Shown here: positions 18,637-28,462 of the stretch, piece after piece
Numbering within the stretch: position 1 is the first letter of the stretch
How the letters are laid out: each line of letters starts with the position of its first letter
Assembly: GCF_017695955.1 (NCBI RefSeq)
Contig: NZ_JAAORO010000003.1
Span: 496,001 to 560,000 of the forward strand
Length of the DNA: 64,000 nucleotides
Direction: 5' to 3'
Origin: Prochlorococcus marinus XMU1419
GTDB lineage: Bacteria > Cyanobacteriota > Cyanobacteriia > PCC-6307 > Cyanobiaceae
Program-made: the position numbers and the translations under genes
Notes under the pieces: model-generated
The model's input: only the letters and a program-made list of their open reading frames with translations
What the model was told of the DNA's origin: nothing
Databases searched by the model: none

Positions 18637-20397
18637 ATGGCTTTACTAGTAAAAAAATTTGGCGGTACTTCTGTCGGTGATATTAAAAAAATTAAAAATA
18701 TTGCAAGTAGAATTTGTCAAAGTAGAGAAGCAGGAAATGAAATTGTCGTAGTTGTCTCTGCAATGGGACAAACTACAGATGATTTAAATTGTTTAGCGGA
18801 ATCAATTAGTAAAAATCCTAATAGAAGAGAATTGGATATGCTTCTCTCAACTGGAGAGCAAGTAACCATAGCTCTTCTCTCAATGGCATTAAACGAATAC
18901 GGAATTCCTGCAATTTCAATGACAGGTAGCCAAGTTGGGATTATTACTGAATCACTTCATGGGAAAGCGAGAATTCTGGATATTAAAACAGAAAGAATCA
19001 AAAATTATATAAATCAGGGTTTTGTTGTTGTAGTGGCTGGATTTCAAGGCACGACATTAAGCCATACGGGTTCAATGGAAATTACAACTTTGGGTAGAGG
19101 TGGTTCAGATACATCCGCAGTAGCTTTATCAACAGCTTTAGGAGCTGAGACTTGCGAAATTTATACAGACGTTCCAGGGGTTCTTACTACTGATCCCAGA
19201 ATTGTTCCTAATGCAAAACTCTTAGATGAAATTAGCTGTGAGGAAATGCTTGAACTTGCAAGTGTCGGTGCTTCAGTTCTGCATCCAAGAGCAGTAGAAA
19301 TTGCTCGTAACTATGGAATTAAATTATGTGTCAAATCAAGCCAAAGTGACTCAAGAGGGACTCTCCTAGAAAGTCAAATCCAACCTCTCCCGCTAAAAAG
19401 AGGAAGCTTAGAATTAACAAAAACAGTCAATAGTCTTGAAGTATTAGAAAACCAAGCAGTATTCAGTCTCTCAAATATTCCGGATAGACCTGGGATTGCT
19501 GCACAAATATTTGAAAAACTATCAGAAGCAAGTATTAATGTAGATTTAATCATACAAGCTACAAATGATGGAAATAATAACGATATTACATTTACTGTTA
19601 GTGAATTGGAAGTTAAAAAGACTGCAGAACAATGTGAACTTATAACTAGTCAATTAGGAGGAAAATATAACCTAAAAACAAACATGACTAAATTAAGTAT
19701 CCAAGGAGCGGGAATTATGGGTAGACCTAGTGTTTCAGCTGATTTATTTGATACTTTATCTAAAGCGAATATAAATATCAGGTTAATAGCTACTAGTGAA
19801 ATTAAAGTCAGCTGCGTAATTGAAATTAATAATATTCCAAAAGCTATTAGATTTGTTGCTGAGAAATTTAAGTTATCCGATACACAAATATTTGTTAATC
19901 CAATCAACGAAAAACAAGATATACCTGAAGTAAGAGGAATTGCATTAGATAAAAACCAAGTTCAAGTAAGTTTTCGAAAACTGCCTGATCGTCCGGGTGT
20001 AGCCGCATCGATATGTTTAGCATTAGCTGAAAATAATTTACTTTTTGATACTATCGTTCAGTCTGAGAGAATTTCCTCTTTAAAAACTAAGGATATTAGC
20101 CTTACAATGAATAAACAAGATAGAGAAAAAGCTAACTTAGTTTTTGAGGCCTTAACAAAAAAATTACCCGGATCATACATTGAAGATGGACCTGCTATAG
20201 CGAAAGTAAGTACTGTTGGAGCAGGAATGGCATTTAAGGTTGGAACGGCTGGAAAAATATTTAGAGCATTGGCAGATCAAAATATCAATATTGAAATGAT
20301 TGCTACTAGTGAAATCAGAACTTCATGTATTGTCTTAGAAAAAGATTGTGACAAAGCAGTGAATGCTATTCATAATCATTTCGAATTAGAAAAATAA
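18637..20397 (+). CDS. lysC: Aspartate kinase with four ACT domains
   Basis: Phosphorylates aspartate, the entry step to lysine, threonine and methionine. It is 586 residues long, against about 400-450 for common bacterial forms. The kinase domain starts with VKKFGGTSVGD and contains TLGRGGSDTSAVALS and DVPGVLTTDPRIVPNA. The C-terminal half is a tandem duplication of an ACT pair: residues about 265-415 and 425-586 both begin with a NIPDRPGIAAQI or KLPDRPGVAASI strand and end with an IATSEI segment. This arrangement is known from cyanobacteria and suggests feedback by more than one amino acid. It is convergent with uvrB. Confidence 0.96.
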   Translation: MALLVKKFGGTSVGDIKKIKNIASRICQSREAGNEIVVVVSAMGQTTDDLNCLAESISKNPNRRELDMLLSTGEQVTIALLSMALNEYGIPAISMTGSQVGIITESLHGKARILDIKTERIKNYINQGFVVVVAGFQGTTLSHTGSMEITTLGRGGSDTSAVALSTALGAETCEIYTDVPGVLTTDPRIVPNAKLLDEISCEEMLELASVGASVLHPRAVEIARNYGIKLCVKSSQSDSRGTLLESQIQPLPLKRGSLELTKTVNSLEVLENQAVFSLSNIPDRPGIAAQIFEKLSEASINVDLIIQATNDGNNNDITFTVSELEVKKTAEQCELITSQLGGKYNLKTNMTKLSIQGAGIMGRPSVSADLFDTLSKANINIRLIATSEIKVSCVIEINNIPKAIRFVAEKFKLSDTQIFVNPINEKQDIPEVRGIALDKNQVQVSFRKLPDRPGVAASICLALAENNLLFDTIVQSERISSLKTKDISLTMNKQDREKANLVFEALTKKLPGSYIEDGPAIAKVSTVGAGMAFKVGTAGKIFRALADQNINIEMIATSEIRTSCIVLEKDCDKAVNAIHNHFELEK

Positions 20398-20404
20398 GTT
20401 CTTT

Positions 20405-22447
20405 TTAATTATTTCTTGCCAATTTTTGTCTTAATTTTTTGATTCTATCCCGCAAATTTGCTGCTTCTTCAAAATTTAACTCTTTTGCCGCATCTTTCAT
20501 TTTAATTTCTAACTTTTCTATTAAGTCAGGCAATTCTTCTAGTAAACATTGATTATCACTAGAATTGAGAATTGCATCAGTTTTGTTATTGACTATATTT
20601 ATTAAATCTTTAGATAAACCACCAGCATCTAATTTTCTAGAAAGTTCTAGAAAAGATAATATTGAATTTTCTATTTTTTTGCCTGCAGGTTTTGGAGTAA
20701 TACCATTAACTTGGTTATATTTTTTTTGAATAGTTCTTCTTCTTTCAGTTTCAGATATTGCCTTTTTCATTGAATCTGTGAAGTTATCTGCATAAAGCAA
20801 GGCAACTCCTTCAACATGTCTTGCAGCTCTTCCTATTGTTTGAATCAATGACCTTTCTGCCCTCAGAAAACCTTCTTTATCAGCATCTAAAATGGCAACT
20901 AAGGATACTTCAGGAAGATCTAATCCCTCTCTTAATAAATTAACTCCTACCAACACATCATATTCGCCCATTCTTAGATCTTGAATAATTTCAATTCTTT
21001 CAATTGAATGAATTTCGGAATGCAAATATCTAACTCTTACTTTATTTTCAGATAAAAAATCAGTTAGATCTTCAGCCATTCTCTTAGTAAGTGTTGTCAC
21101 TAGTACTCTTTGATTCTTTTCAGATCTAATTCTTATTTCAGATAAAAGATCTTCTATTTGGCCCTTACTAGGTCTTACATCAATTACAGGGTCTAGTACA
21201 CCAGTTGGTCTGATAACTTGCTCAATAAATTCACCATCACATTGATCTAATTCCCATTGACCGGGAGTTGCACTTATAAATAATGTCTGTTTTGATTTTT
21301 CCCAAAACTCTTCACATTTTAAAGGTCTATTATCTGCAGCACTTGGCAGTCTAAAACCATGATCTATTAAAACTTTTTTTCTAGATTGATCACCGTTGTA
21401 CATCGCATGAAGTTGAGGACATGTTACATGACTCTCATCGACTACTAACAACCAATCTTCAGGAAAGTAATCTATTAAGCATTCTGGAGGTGACCCTTCC
21501 TCCCTGCCTGATAAATGACGAGCATAATTCTCAACCCCATTACAATAACCAACCTCTTTCAGCATTTCTAAATCATATTTTGTGCGTTGTTCTAAACGTT
21601 GAGCCTCTAATAATTTTCCTTCGTATGTAAATTTATCGAGTTGAGTTTTTAATTCACTTCTAATTGCACTGATTGCACTCTCAAGTCTTTCTTTTGGGGT
21701 AACAAAATGCTTCGCAGGATAAACACTTACTTGTTCTAAACTTTCAAGTATTTCACCAGTAGTAGGGTCAACATATCTAATAGCCTCTACTTCATCACCA
21801 AATAATTCGATTCTTATTAATCTATCTTCATAGGCTGGACCAATTTCTAAAACATCACCTTTAATTCTGAATCTACCTCTAGTTATTTCAATATCATTTC
21901 TAGTATATTGATTTTCAACAAGAGATCTTAAAGAGGAACGAAGATTGATAGATTTTCCAACTTCAAATTTAACTGCAGCTTTTAAATATTCACTTGGTAT
22001 ACCCAGACCATAAATGCAACTTATAGATGCCACTACAATTACGTCTTTTCTCTCAAACAAAGAGCGTGTTGCAGAATGCCTGAGCATATCTATTTCTTCA
22101 TTAATTGAAGCAGTTTTAGCTATGTAAGTATCACTTACAGGCACATAAGCTTCAGGTTGATAATAATCGTAATAAGAAATGAAGTACTCGACAGCATTTT
22201 TTGGAAAAAATTCCCTTAATTCATTACATAGTTGTGCGGCTAACGTTTTGTTATGGGCTAATACAAGTGCTGGTCTTCCTGTTTGTTGAATTACATTCGC
22301 AATGGTAAATGTTTTACCAGTCCCAGTAGCTCCTAAAAGAGTCTGAAACTCTTTACCATTATTAACGCCTTTAACTAATTTTTTAATAGCCTCTGGTTGA
22401 TCTCCATTTGGTTCGTAAGGAGCTTGAAGCTTATAATTGTTCATCAA
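20405..22447 (-). CDS. uvrB: Excinuclease ABC subunit B
   Basis: Damage-verification helicase of nucleotide excision repair (680 residues). Walker A GATGTGKT is at residues 39-46, the DNA-threading beta-hairpin [18 protein letters not shown] near 92-110, [12 protein letters not shown] in motif II, and [20 protein letters not shown] followed by QTIGRAARH in the second lobe. The C-terminal UVR helix pair ([20 protein letters not shown]), which binds UvrC, is intact. The start is one of two adjacent Met codons. Confidence 0.98.
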   Translation of the reverse strand: MMNNYKLQAPYEPNGDQPEAIKKLVKGVNNGKEFQTLLGATGTGKTFTIANVIQQTGRPALVLAHNKTLAAQLCNELREFFPKNAVEYFISYYDYYQPEAYVPVSDTYIAKTASINEEIDMLRHSATRSLFERKDVIVVASISCIYGLGIPSEYLKAAVKFEVGKSINLRSSLRSLVENQYTRNDIEITRGRFRIKGDVLEIGPAYEDRLIRIELFGDEVEAIRYVDPTTGEILESLEQVSVYPAKHFVTPKERLESAISAIRSELKTQLDKFTYEGKLLEAQRLEQRTKYDLEMLKEVGYCNGVENYARHLSGREEGSPPECLIDYFPEDWLLVVDESHVTCPQLHAMYNGDQSRKKVLIDHGFRLPSAADNRPLKCEEFWEKSKQTLFISATPGQWELDQCDGEFIEQVIRPTGVLDPVIDVRPSKGQIEDLLSEIRIRSEKNQRVLVTTLTKRMAEDLTDFLSENKVRVRYLHSEIHSIERIEIIQDLRMGEYDVLVGVNLLREGLDLPEVSLVAILDADKEGFLRAERSLIQTIGRAARHVEGVALLYADNFTDSMKKAISETERRRTIQKKYNQVNGITPKPAGKKIENSILSFLELSRKLDAGGLSKDLINIVNNKTDAILNSSDNQCLLEELPDLIEKLEIKMKDAAKELNFEEAANLRDRIKKLRQKLARNN

Positions 22448-22473
22448 GCTAATAGCTAAAGGATATTGCTATA

Positions 22474-23283
22474 CTAAGAAATTTTTTCTCCGATTATTGA
22501 ATTTTTCAAAGATTCTTTTAAGCCCCTAACAACCGCAATCATTGATATTAAATCATCTAATTTATTAACTACAGATCCAACGCCAACTGCTGAGGCTCCA
22601 GAGGATATTGCTAATGGACAAGTTACTTGGCTTAATCCAGAGGCGCTCATGATTGGTATATTCAGAGATTGTTTCTTAAATTCTTGATAAATAGCATAGG
22701 TAGCTGCAAGAGTTGGTACTGATTTTTCAAAAAAACCTTGAATACCTGGAGAGTAAGGAGTAGAACTGGTGCCACCTTCTGTTTGAATAATATCAACACC
22801 TTCTTCTACAAGCTTTACAGCAAGATCAACTTGTTTATCAATAGGCATAGTATGAGGAACAGTTACTGATAAAGGAACATTAGGCAATAAATCCCTCGTC
22901 TCTTTTGTAATGTTTAAAACTTTTTTATCTGAAAAATTAATTCCTTTTTCATAAAAAGTATCGTAATTTCCTATCTCAATTAATGATGCTCCTGCTTTTA
23001 CAGATTCTTGAAAAGATCGAGGCACTACTGAACTAACACAAACAGGTAATGTTGAATTCTTAAGTGCTAAATCAACAAGTTCAGGTTTACAAGCAATATC
23101 GACAAGATCTGCACCTCCTAATGAAGCAGCCTCAACGATTTTTTTAACCGATTGAACATCAAAATTATTCAATCCTGAAATAACTTTGAGTAAAGATTTG
23201 CTTCTTAACTCTTCTTTGATTTTTTGTGGCAAAAGATTAATCAGACTCATTTGCTTAATGAATTTATTACCCGATTGTGACAT
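22474..23283 (-). CDS. ycf23: Ycf23/DUF561-family protein
   Basis: A 269-residue protein of the cyanobacterial and algal plastid Ycf23 family, whose biochemical function is not established. The pattern looks like a TIM barrel with a phosphate-binding end: LKVISGLNNFD, GGADLVDIACKPELV, PVCVSSVVPRSF, GASLIEIGNYDTFYEKG, VSLSVTVPHTM-like strand, EEGVDIIQTEGGTSS, IMSASGLSQVT and GASAVGVGSVVNKL. A second in-frame Met at residue 12 is an alternative start. It is divergent from tilS. Confidence 0.85.
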   Translation of the reverse strand: MSQSGNKFIKQMSLINLLPQKIKEELRSKSLLKVISGLNNFDVQSVKKIVEAASLGGADLVDIACKPELVDLALKNSTLPVCVSSVVPRSFQESVKAGASLIEIGNYDTFYEKGINFSDKKVLNITKETRDLLPNVPLSVTVPHTMPIDKQVDLAVKLVEEGVDIIQTEGGTSSTPYSPGIQGFFEKSVPTLAATYAIYQEFKKQSLNIPIMSASGLSQVTCPLAISSGASAVGVGSVVNKLDDLISMIAVVRGLKESLKNSIIGEKIS

Positions 23284-23335
23284 TCTTTTAGTAAAACAGT
23301 GAATTTTTTAAAAAATATTATCTGAGAAACACAAA

Positions 23336-24352
23336 ATGTCTGACAAAAAATTAACTCAGAAAAATTGGTCATCATGGCATCATAAGCTTCATAAAGAGAT
23401 TCTTAGCCAAAAAATATTAATTCCCAAAGGATCGAATATTTTAATAAGTGTCTCCGGGGGACAAGACTCGATGGTCTTATTAACCCTAATTAATGACCTA
23501 AAAAAACTTCATAATTGGTCTATTAGTGTTTGGCATGGTGATCATCAGTGGCACGAAAAATCCTCAGTATATGCTCTTGAATTAAAAAGTTATTGCGAAG
23601 ATAAAAATATTTCATTCTATTTTGATCAAGCAAATAAAGAAAATATTTCCTCAGAAGAAAAAGCACGAGAATGGAGATATAAAAAATTATGTGAAAGGGC
23701 CAAAACTTTATTAACTAAAAACCAGCAAGAACATAATATTTATTTGTTAACTGGCCACACGAGTAGTGATAATGCTGAAACATTTATCCTCAATTTATCT
23801 AGAGGGAGCAATTTTGCCGGTCTGAGTAATATTGAGAGCAAAAGATTACTAGAAAATCAAATTTTTTTAATAAGGCCAATATTAATTTTCAGTAGAGAAG
23901 ATACAAAACAAATTTGTAATGATATGAAAATCCCAGTCTGGGAAGATCCCACAAATACAGATCTTAAATTAAAAAGAAATTTTATTAGAAAAAAAATTAT
24001 TCCTGCTTTAGAGGTTATCTATCCAGGTTGTTCTGAAAGGATAAATAATTTTTCCAAAAAAATGAGCAACTACAATAATGAACGTAATGATCTTAGTGAA
24101 CTAGCATACCTATATTGTAAAGATGTAAAAGGTATCAATAGAAATCTCTTAAATAATATGTGTATTGAAGCGAGGTGCACAATTTTAAATAAATTTTTAA
24201 AAGAAATATCTGCAAAGCAATGTAGTTCTAAAAATCTCACAAAATTAGCAGCTTCAATTTATGAAAAAAATAAAGGTCAAATAAACTTGCAAGAATTTTT
24301 AAAAATCGTTTGGAATAAAAACTATATAAATTTTGAAAAAGTTAAGATGTAA
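23336..24352 (+). CDS. tilS: tRNA(Ile)-lysidine synthase
   Basis: Adds lysine to C34 of the CAU-anticodon tRNA-Ile so that it reads AUA (338 residues). The PP-loop SGGQDS is at residues 40-45. HGDHQWHEKSSVYALEL and LLTGHTSSDNAETFILNLSRG follow, and WEDPTNTDLKLKRNFIRKKIIP marks the family-specific end of the catalytic domain. The length fits the short TilS form lacking the extended C-terminal domains. Its last 11 bases overlap the convergent RNase J gene. Confidence 0.95.
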   Translation: MSDKKLTQKNWSSWHHKLHKEILSQKILIPKGSNILISVSGGQDSMVLLTLINDLKKLHNWSISVWHGDHQWHEKSSVYALELKSYCEDKNISFYFDQANKENISSEEKAREWRYKKLCERAKTLLTKNQQEHNIYLLTGHTSSDNAETFILNLSRGSNFAGLSNIESKRLLENQIFLIRPILIFSREDTKQICNDMKIPVWEDPTNTDLKLKRNFIRKKIIPALEVIYPGCSERINNFSKKMSNYNNERNDLSELAYLYCKDVKGINRNLLNNMCIEARCTILNKFLKEISAKQCSSKNLTKLAASIYEKNKGQINLQEFLKIVWNKNYINFEKVKM

Positions 24353-26327
24353 CAGCAGATCTTCTTCTTCTTGTTCTCCCTTCAAATGAATCTTCTTTAG
24401 CAGTCTCAGCTGATAGATTCTGTGAAACTTTTGGACTTTTTTGAGTATTTTGTAGGTTATTTGAACTATTCGGGTGATTATTATGTGATTTCTTATGGAA
24501 ATTATTATTATTTCTATTTCTATTGGAAAAATTTTGCTCTTCGGTGATCTTTGGAATATAAGCACGAGTTCCACTTGGAGCAGGTTGAACCAAACACAAA
24601 ATAAGTGGTTCAACTTGTAATTCTCTTCTCATTCTTCTCGATAAACCATTTTCAATTTCTCTTTGTACACCAATCCAATCTACCTCAAAATTATTCGGCC
24701 CAGTTTGTCTGGATAATTGTTTCCATCTATTTTCTAAGACCCAGCTTATTTCTCGTTCAGTCCACATAGACATTTTTCTTGGCTCTGCAGTAGTAACAAC
24801 TCCTCTTAAATTCACTCTGGGAGGCGCGACCATCTTCCCATCAGTACTAATAGGAGCTAATACAGTTACTACACCATCCCCAGCTAATTGCTGTCTTTCT
24901 TTTAATACTCGAGCATCTACTATCCCATTTCGTGAGTTATCAAGCAGTTCAACACCAGCTTTTACAGGATCACCCTTTTGAATAGAATTAGGTGTTAACT
25001 CAACTACATCTCCATTTTCAATAATTAAGATATTGTCCTTTGGAACCCCCATAGTTTGTGCACTCTTGCCATGACAAACAAGCATTCTATGTTCTCCATG
25101 AACAGGAACAAAAAACTTAGGTTTTGCGAGTGCCAACATTAACTTTTGATCTTCTTGAAAACCATGACCAGAAACATGAATATTCTCACCCTTTCCATAA
25201 ACAACCTTTGCTCCGAGCTTCATTAATCTATCTATTGTATTAACAACAGAAATAGTATTACCAGGAATTGGGCTGGCTGAAAATATTACAGTATCTGTAG
25301 TCTTAAGACGAACATGCTGATGTTCACCACGAGAGATTCTGCTTAACGCTGCGAGGGGTTCTCCTTGACTTCCCGTCATTAATAATAAGGTCTCCCTATC
25401 TGGCAAATCTCTAATTTGCTTGATAGGAACGAACAAATCATCTGGGCATTTCATATAACCAATATCTCTTGCCTTAGCAATAACATTTATCATCGACCTA
25501 CCTAACAAACCAACCTTTCTTCCATGTTTCATGGCCAATTCTAAGATCATTGTCACTCTATGAACAGAACTAGCAAAAGTGGTCAGGATAACTCGTTCTT
25601 TTGCCTCTGCAATATGTTTTTCTAAAGAAGGATAGATAGTCTTCTCAGAAGGACAAAAACCTGGAACTTCGGCATTAGTCGAATCACTGAACATGCATAA
25701 AACACCCTTCTCTCCATAATGCACCATTCTTTCAATATCAAATTGCTCTCCATCTACTGGCATATGATCAAACTTAAAATCTCCCGTGAAAATAATTGTG
25801 CCAACAGGTGTTGTAACTGCTAAAGAAAAGCTGTCGCAAATAGAATGGGTATTTCGAATAAATTCAACGGAAAAATGTTGTCCTACTTTTACAACATCTC
25901 TTGGATTTACTGTCTGTATGGTTGTTCTATCAGATACACCTGCTTCCTCCATTTTTCCTCTAAGCATTGACATTGCCAGTCTTGGGCCATAAATAATCGG
26001 AATATTAAAATGCTTTAGATGATGAGAAATACCTCCAATGTGATCTTCATGCCCGTGAGTGACAATCATGCCTTTTATTCTTCTTTGATTTTCTTTTAAA
26101 AAAGTTGTGTCAGGCATAACAACATTTACGCCATGCATACCATCAGACGGGAAAGCTAGGCCAGCATCAACAAGCATTAATTCATCACCATATTCAAAAA
26201 CGCAAGTGTTTTTTCCTATTTCATGTAGTCCTCCAAGAGGTATTACTCGTAGAGCTGGCGTATTACTTTTAGATCTAGATGAATCATGAGTAGATCTATT
26301 TAAAGTTGAATTTGTACTTGATTGCAT
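24342..26327 (-). CDS. rnj: Ribonuclease J
   Basis: Metallo-beta-lactamase fold 5'-3' exo/endoribonuclease (661 residues). The zinc motif THGHEDHIGG is at residues 90-99; FTGDFKFD and FSDSTNAEVPG follow, with the beta-CASP region containing ASSVHRV and MTGSQGEPLAAL, then VSGHGFQEDQ and PVHGEHRML. Residues about 590-661 form an Asn/Ser/His-rich tail ending in arginines (GRTRRRRSAVTS), likely disordered and RNA-binding. It lies downstream of asd and dapA on the same strand, about 80 bases from dapA. Confidence 0.96.
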   Translation of the reverse strand: MQSSTNSTLNRSTHDSSRSKSNTPALRVIPLGGLHEIGKNTCVFEYGDELMLVDAGLAFPSDGMHGVNVVMPDTTFLKENQRRIKGMIVTHGHEDHIGGISHHLKHFNIPIIYGPRLAMSMLRGKMEEAGVSDRTTIQTVNPRDVVKVGQHFSVEFIRNTHSICDSFSLAVTTPVGTIIFTGDFKFDHMPVDGEQFDIERMVHYGEKGVLCMFSDSTNAEVPGFCPSEKTIYPSLEKHIAEAKERVILTTFASSVHRVTMILELAMKHGRKVGLLGRSMINVIAKARDIGYMKCPDDLFVPIKQIRDLPDRETLLLMTGSQGEPLAALSRISRGEHQHVRLKTTDTVIFSASPIPGNTISVVNTIDRLMKLGAKVVYGKGENIHVSGHGFQEDQKLMLALAKPKFFVPVHGEHRMLVCHGKSAQTMGVPKDNILIIENGDVVELTPNSIQKGDPVKAGVELLDNSRNGIVDARVLKERQQLAGDGVVTVLAPISTDGKMVAPPRVNLRGVVTTAEPRKMSMWTEREISWVLENRWKQLSRQTGPNNFEVDWIGVQREIENGLSRRMRRELQVEPLILCLVQPAPSGTRAYIPKITEEQNFSNRNRNNNNFHKKSHNNHPNSSNNLQNTQKSPKVSQNLSAETAKEDSFEGRTRRRRSAVTS

Positions 26328-26399
26328 AATTTTGAAATTTATGAAGGCCTGCTTGTAATCAAATAAGGTTTATTTAAATTTAATTATCAAGTTAAATAT

Positions 26400-26418
26400 A
26401 ATCCCTATTATAGGGATT
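26400..26418 (-). terminator. Hairpin whose loop is the dapA stop codon
   Basis: Perfect 8-bp stem AATCCCTA / TAGGGATT with a three-base loop. The loop (26408-26410) is exactly the dapA TAA stop. On the minus strand the stem is followed by ATATTTAAC, a poor T-run. It could be a weak terminator or an RNA-processing point between dapA and rnj. Confidence 0.45.
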
Positions 26419-27310
26419 TCAGGATAAAAGATAGTTGCTTTTTCATGTCATTGGTTAATGGTGACAATGGACTTCTAGGATTACCTACATCCCATCCCGA
26501 TAGCTCCAAAGCAGCCTTAATTGGGATTGGATTAGTAGTCATAAAGAGTGCTTTGAAAAGAGGCTGAAGTTTTTCATGAATAGCAAGAGCATTAGAAACC
26601 TTTCCACTTTGAAAAGAATGAATCATCTCTTTCAATTGCAATCCAACTAAATGACTTGCAACACTTACAACTCCTACAGCACCTACAGATAACATTGGAA
26701 GTAACAATGAATCGTCGCCACTATATACAGAGAGCTCAGAGCCACAAATAGCCCTCAGTTCTGTTACTTCTTCTATTCTACCGCTTGCAGCTTTAATACT
26801 GAGAATATTTGAGAAATCCATAAGTTTCTTCACAGTATCAGGTAATAAATTGCATCCTGTCCTGCCAGGAATGTTGTAGAGCATAAGAGGTAAATCATTT
26901 GCAGATTTAGCAATAGAACTGAAATGTTTATAAAGACCTTCTTGAGGCGGCTTATTGTAATAAGGAACAACTACCAAAGCACCGTCAGCACCAGAGTCGT
27001 AAGCTTTTTTTGTGGCTTCCACAGCTTCGCTTGTACAATTGCTACCAGTGCCAACTATTACTTTACAGCTTGCATCCAAAGATCCTTTTACCGCAATAAA
27101 TAAATCATGCTGTTCCGCCCATGAAAGAGTGGGAGATTCTCCAGTAGTACCGCATAACACAATTCCATCGGAACCATTCTCAAAAAGATAATTTGAAAGT
27201 TTTATGGCTAGTTCATAATCTACATCTCCATTCTCAGTAAATGGAGTAACCATTGCAGTCAATATTCTTCCAAATAGTGGATTATTACACTCAGTTTTGT
27301 CTGTAATCAT
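26408..27310 (-). CDS. dapA: 4-hydroxy-tetrahydrodipicolinate synthase
   Basis: Condenses pyruvate with aspartate semialdehyde at the start of the lysine/diaminopimelate branch (300 residues). The Schiff-base lysine is K173 in LSIKAASGR, the catalytic tyrosine Y145 in [11 protein letters not shown] (28 residues earlier, the expected spacing), and the GTTGESPTL loop lies near 54-62. It overlaps asd by four bases (ATGA), so the two consecutive enzymes are probably translationally coupled. Confidence 0.98.
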   Translation of the reverse strand: MITDKTECNNPLFGRILTAMVTPFTENGDVDYELAIKLSNYLFENGSDGIVLCGTTGESPTLSWAEQHDLFIAVKGSLDASCKVIVGTGSNCTSEAVEATKKAYDSGADGALVVVPYYNKPPQEGLYKHFSSIAKSANDLPLMLYNIPGRTGCNLLPDTVKKLMDFSNILSIKAASGRIEEVTELRAICGSELSVYSGDDSLLLPMLSVGAVGVVSVASHLVGLQLKEMIHSFQSGKVSNALAIHEKLQPLFKALFMTTNPIPIKAALELSGWDVGNPRSPLSPLTNDMKKQLSFILKSL

Positions 27311-28338
27311 TTTTTTGGAATTAATAACTCAGCTATTTGAACAGCATTCAAAGCTGCTCCTTTTCTTATTTGATCTCCACATAACCATAATTCTAATCCA
27401 TGAGGCTGACTTATATCAGTTCTTAGCCTGCCAACAGCAACATTATCCCTTCCCATAACGTCATTTGGCATAGGAAATCTATTATTTTTGTAATCCTCAA
27501 TAACTTCAATTCCAGGAGATTTTTTTAATTCTTCAAGAGCATATTTAGGCTCAACTACATCGGCAAATTCAATATTGATCGATTCAGAATGTGCTCTCAG
27601 TACTGGGACTCGAACGCATGTAGCAGAGAGCTTTAAATCAGCAATATTTAATATTTTCCTAGTCTCATTAACCATTTTCATCTCTTCTTCGCAGTAATTA
27701 TTTGAAAGCATAGGGGAATTATGTAAAAACAAATTAAAAGCAAGGGAGTATGGCAAAACTTCACTTTTTTGAGGATTTCCTTGAAGATATTGTTCAGTTA
27801 AAAGTTTTAGTTCCTCCATCGCCAGTTGGCCTGCACCACTGACAGATTGATATGTTGAGACAATAACTCTTTGAATAGTAGAAAGTTTGTTTAATGGAGC
27901 TAAAACTAATGTCAGCAAAATGGTAGTGCAGTTTGGATTCGCTATTACCCCATCATGATTAAGTACTTCACTAGCATTAACTTCAGGAACTATAAGAGGA
28001 ACATTCTTATCTAATCTGAAAGCACTTGAATTATCTATCAATAAAGCATTTTGATCAATAATGGTAGACAACCATTTTTTTGAAATACTTCCACCAGCTG
28101 AAGCCAAAACTAAATCAAGATTCTTAAATTCTTCCTTAGTTGTTTTTTTTGTAACTAATTCTTCATCTTTCCAAATAATTTTTTTTCCTTCTGACCGCTC
28201 TGATGAAAGCAATACCAATTCTGATATTGGGAAATCACGTTGTTCAAGAATTTTTAGCAATTCAGATCCCACAGCACCTGAAGAACCTAAAACAGCAACT
28301 TTTAATGGCCTATTAGGCAAATACGGAGATTGTCTCAC
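27307..28338 (-). CDS. asd: Aspartate-semialdehyde dehydrogenase
   Basis: Reduces aspartyl phosphate to the semialdehyde (343 residues). The NADP-binding GSSGAVG is at residues 18-24, the active-site cysteine is C137 in NPNCTTILL, and [12 protein letters not shown] carries the catalytic histidine. [11 protein letters not shown] and [11 protein letters not shown] are further family blocks. It is first in the asd-dapA-rnj block and divergent from tig across about 125 bases. Confidence 0.97.
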   Translation of the reverse strand: MRQSPYLPNRPLKVAVLGSSGAVGSELLKILEQRDFPISELVLLSSERSEGKKIIWKDEELVTKKTTKEEFKNLDLVLASAGGSISKKWLSTIIDQNALLIDNSSAFRLDKNVPLIVPEVNASEVLNHDGVIANPNCTTILLTLVLAPLNKLSTIQRVIVSTYQSVSGAGQLAMEELKLLTEQYLQGNPQKSEVLPYSLAFNLFLHNSPMLSNNYCEEEMKMVNETRKILNIADLKLSATCVRVPVLRAHSESINIEFADVVEPKYALEELKKSPGIEVIEDYKNNRFPMPNDVMGRDNVAVGRLRTDISQPHGLELWLCGDQIRKGAALNAVQIAELLIPKK

Positions 28339-28409
28339 TCTTTAAAATGATTTTTATAAATAGATTGACTATTTTTTTTACTTTATCAAAAAATTAACTT
28401 TCAAGGAAA

Positions 28410-28422
28410 TCACATAATGTGA
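28410..28422. promoter_or_regulatory. Short palindrome between asd and tig
   Basis: TCACAT-A-ATGTGA, a 13-base inverted repeat with a single central base, midway in the divergent asd/tig region. It is operator-like in form, resembling half-sites of CRP-family regulators in inverted order, but matches no site I can name. Function unproven. Confidence 0.25.
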
Positions 28423-28462
28423 AATAATTAAGATTCGGCTCATAGTAATAACTTAGAAAAAC

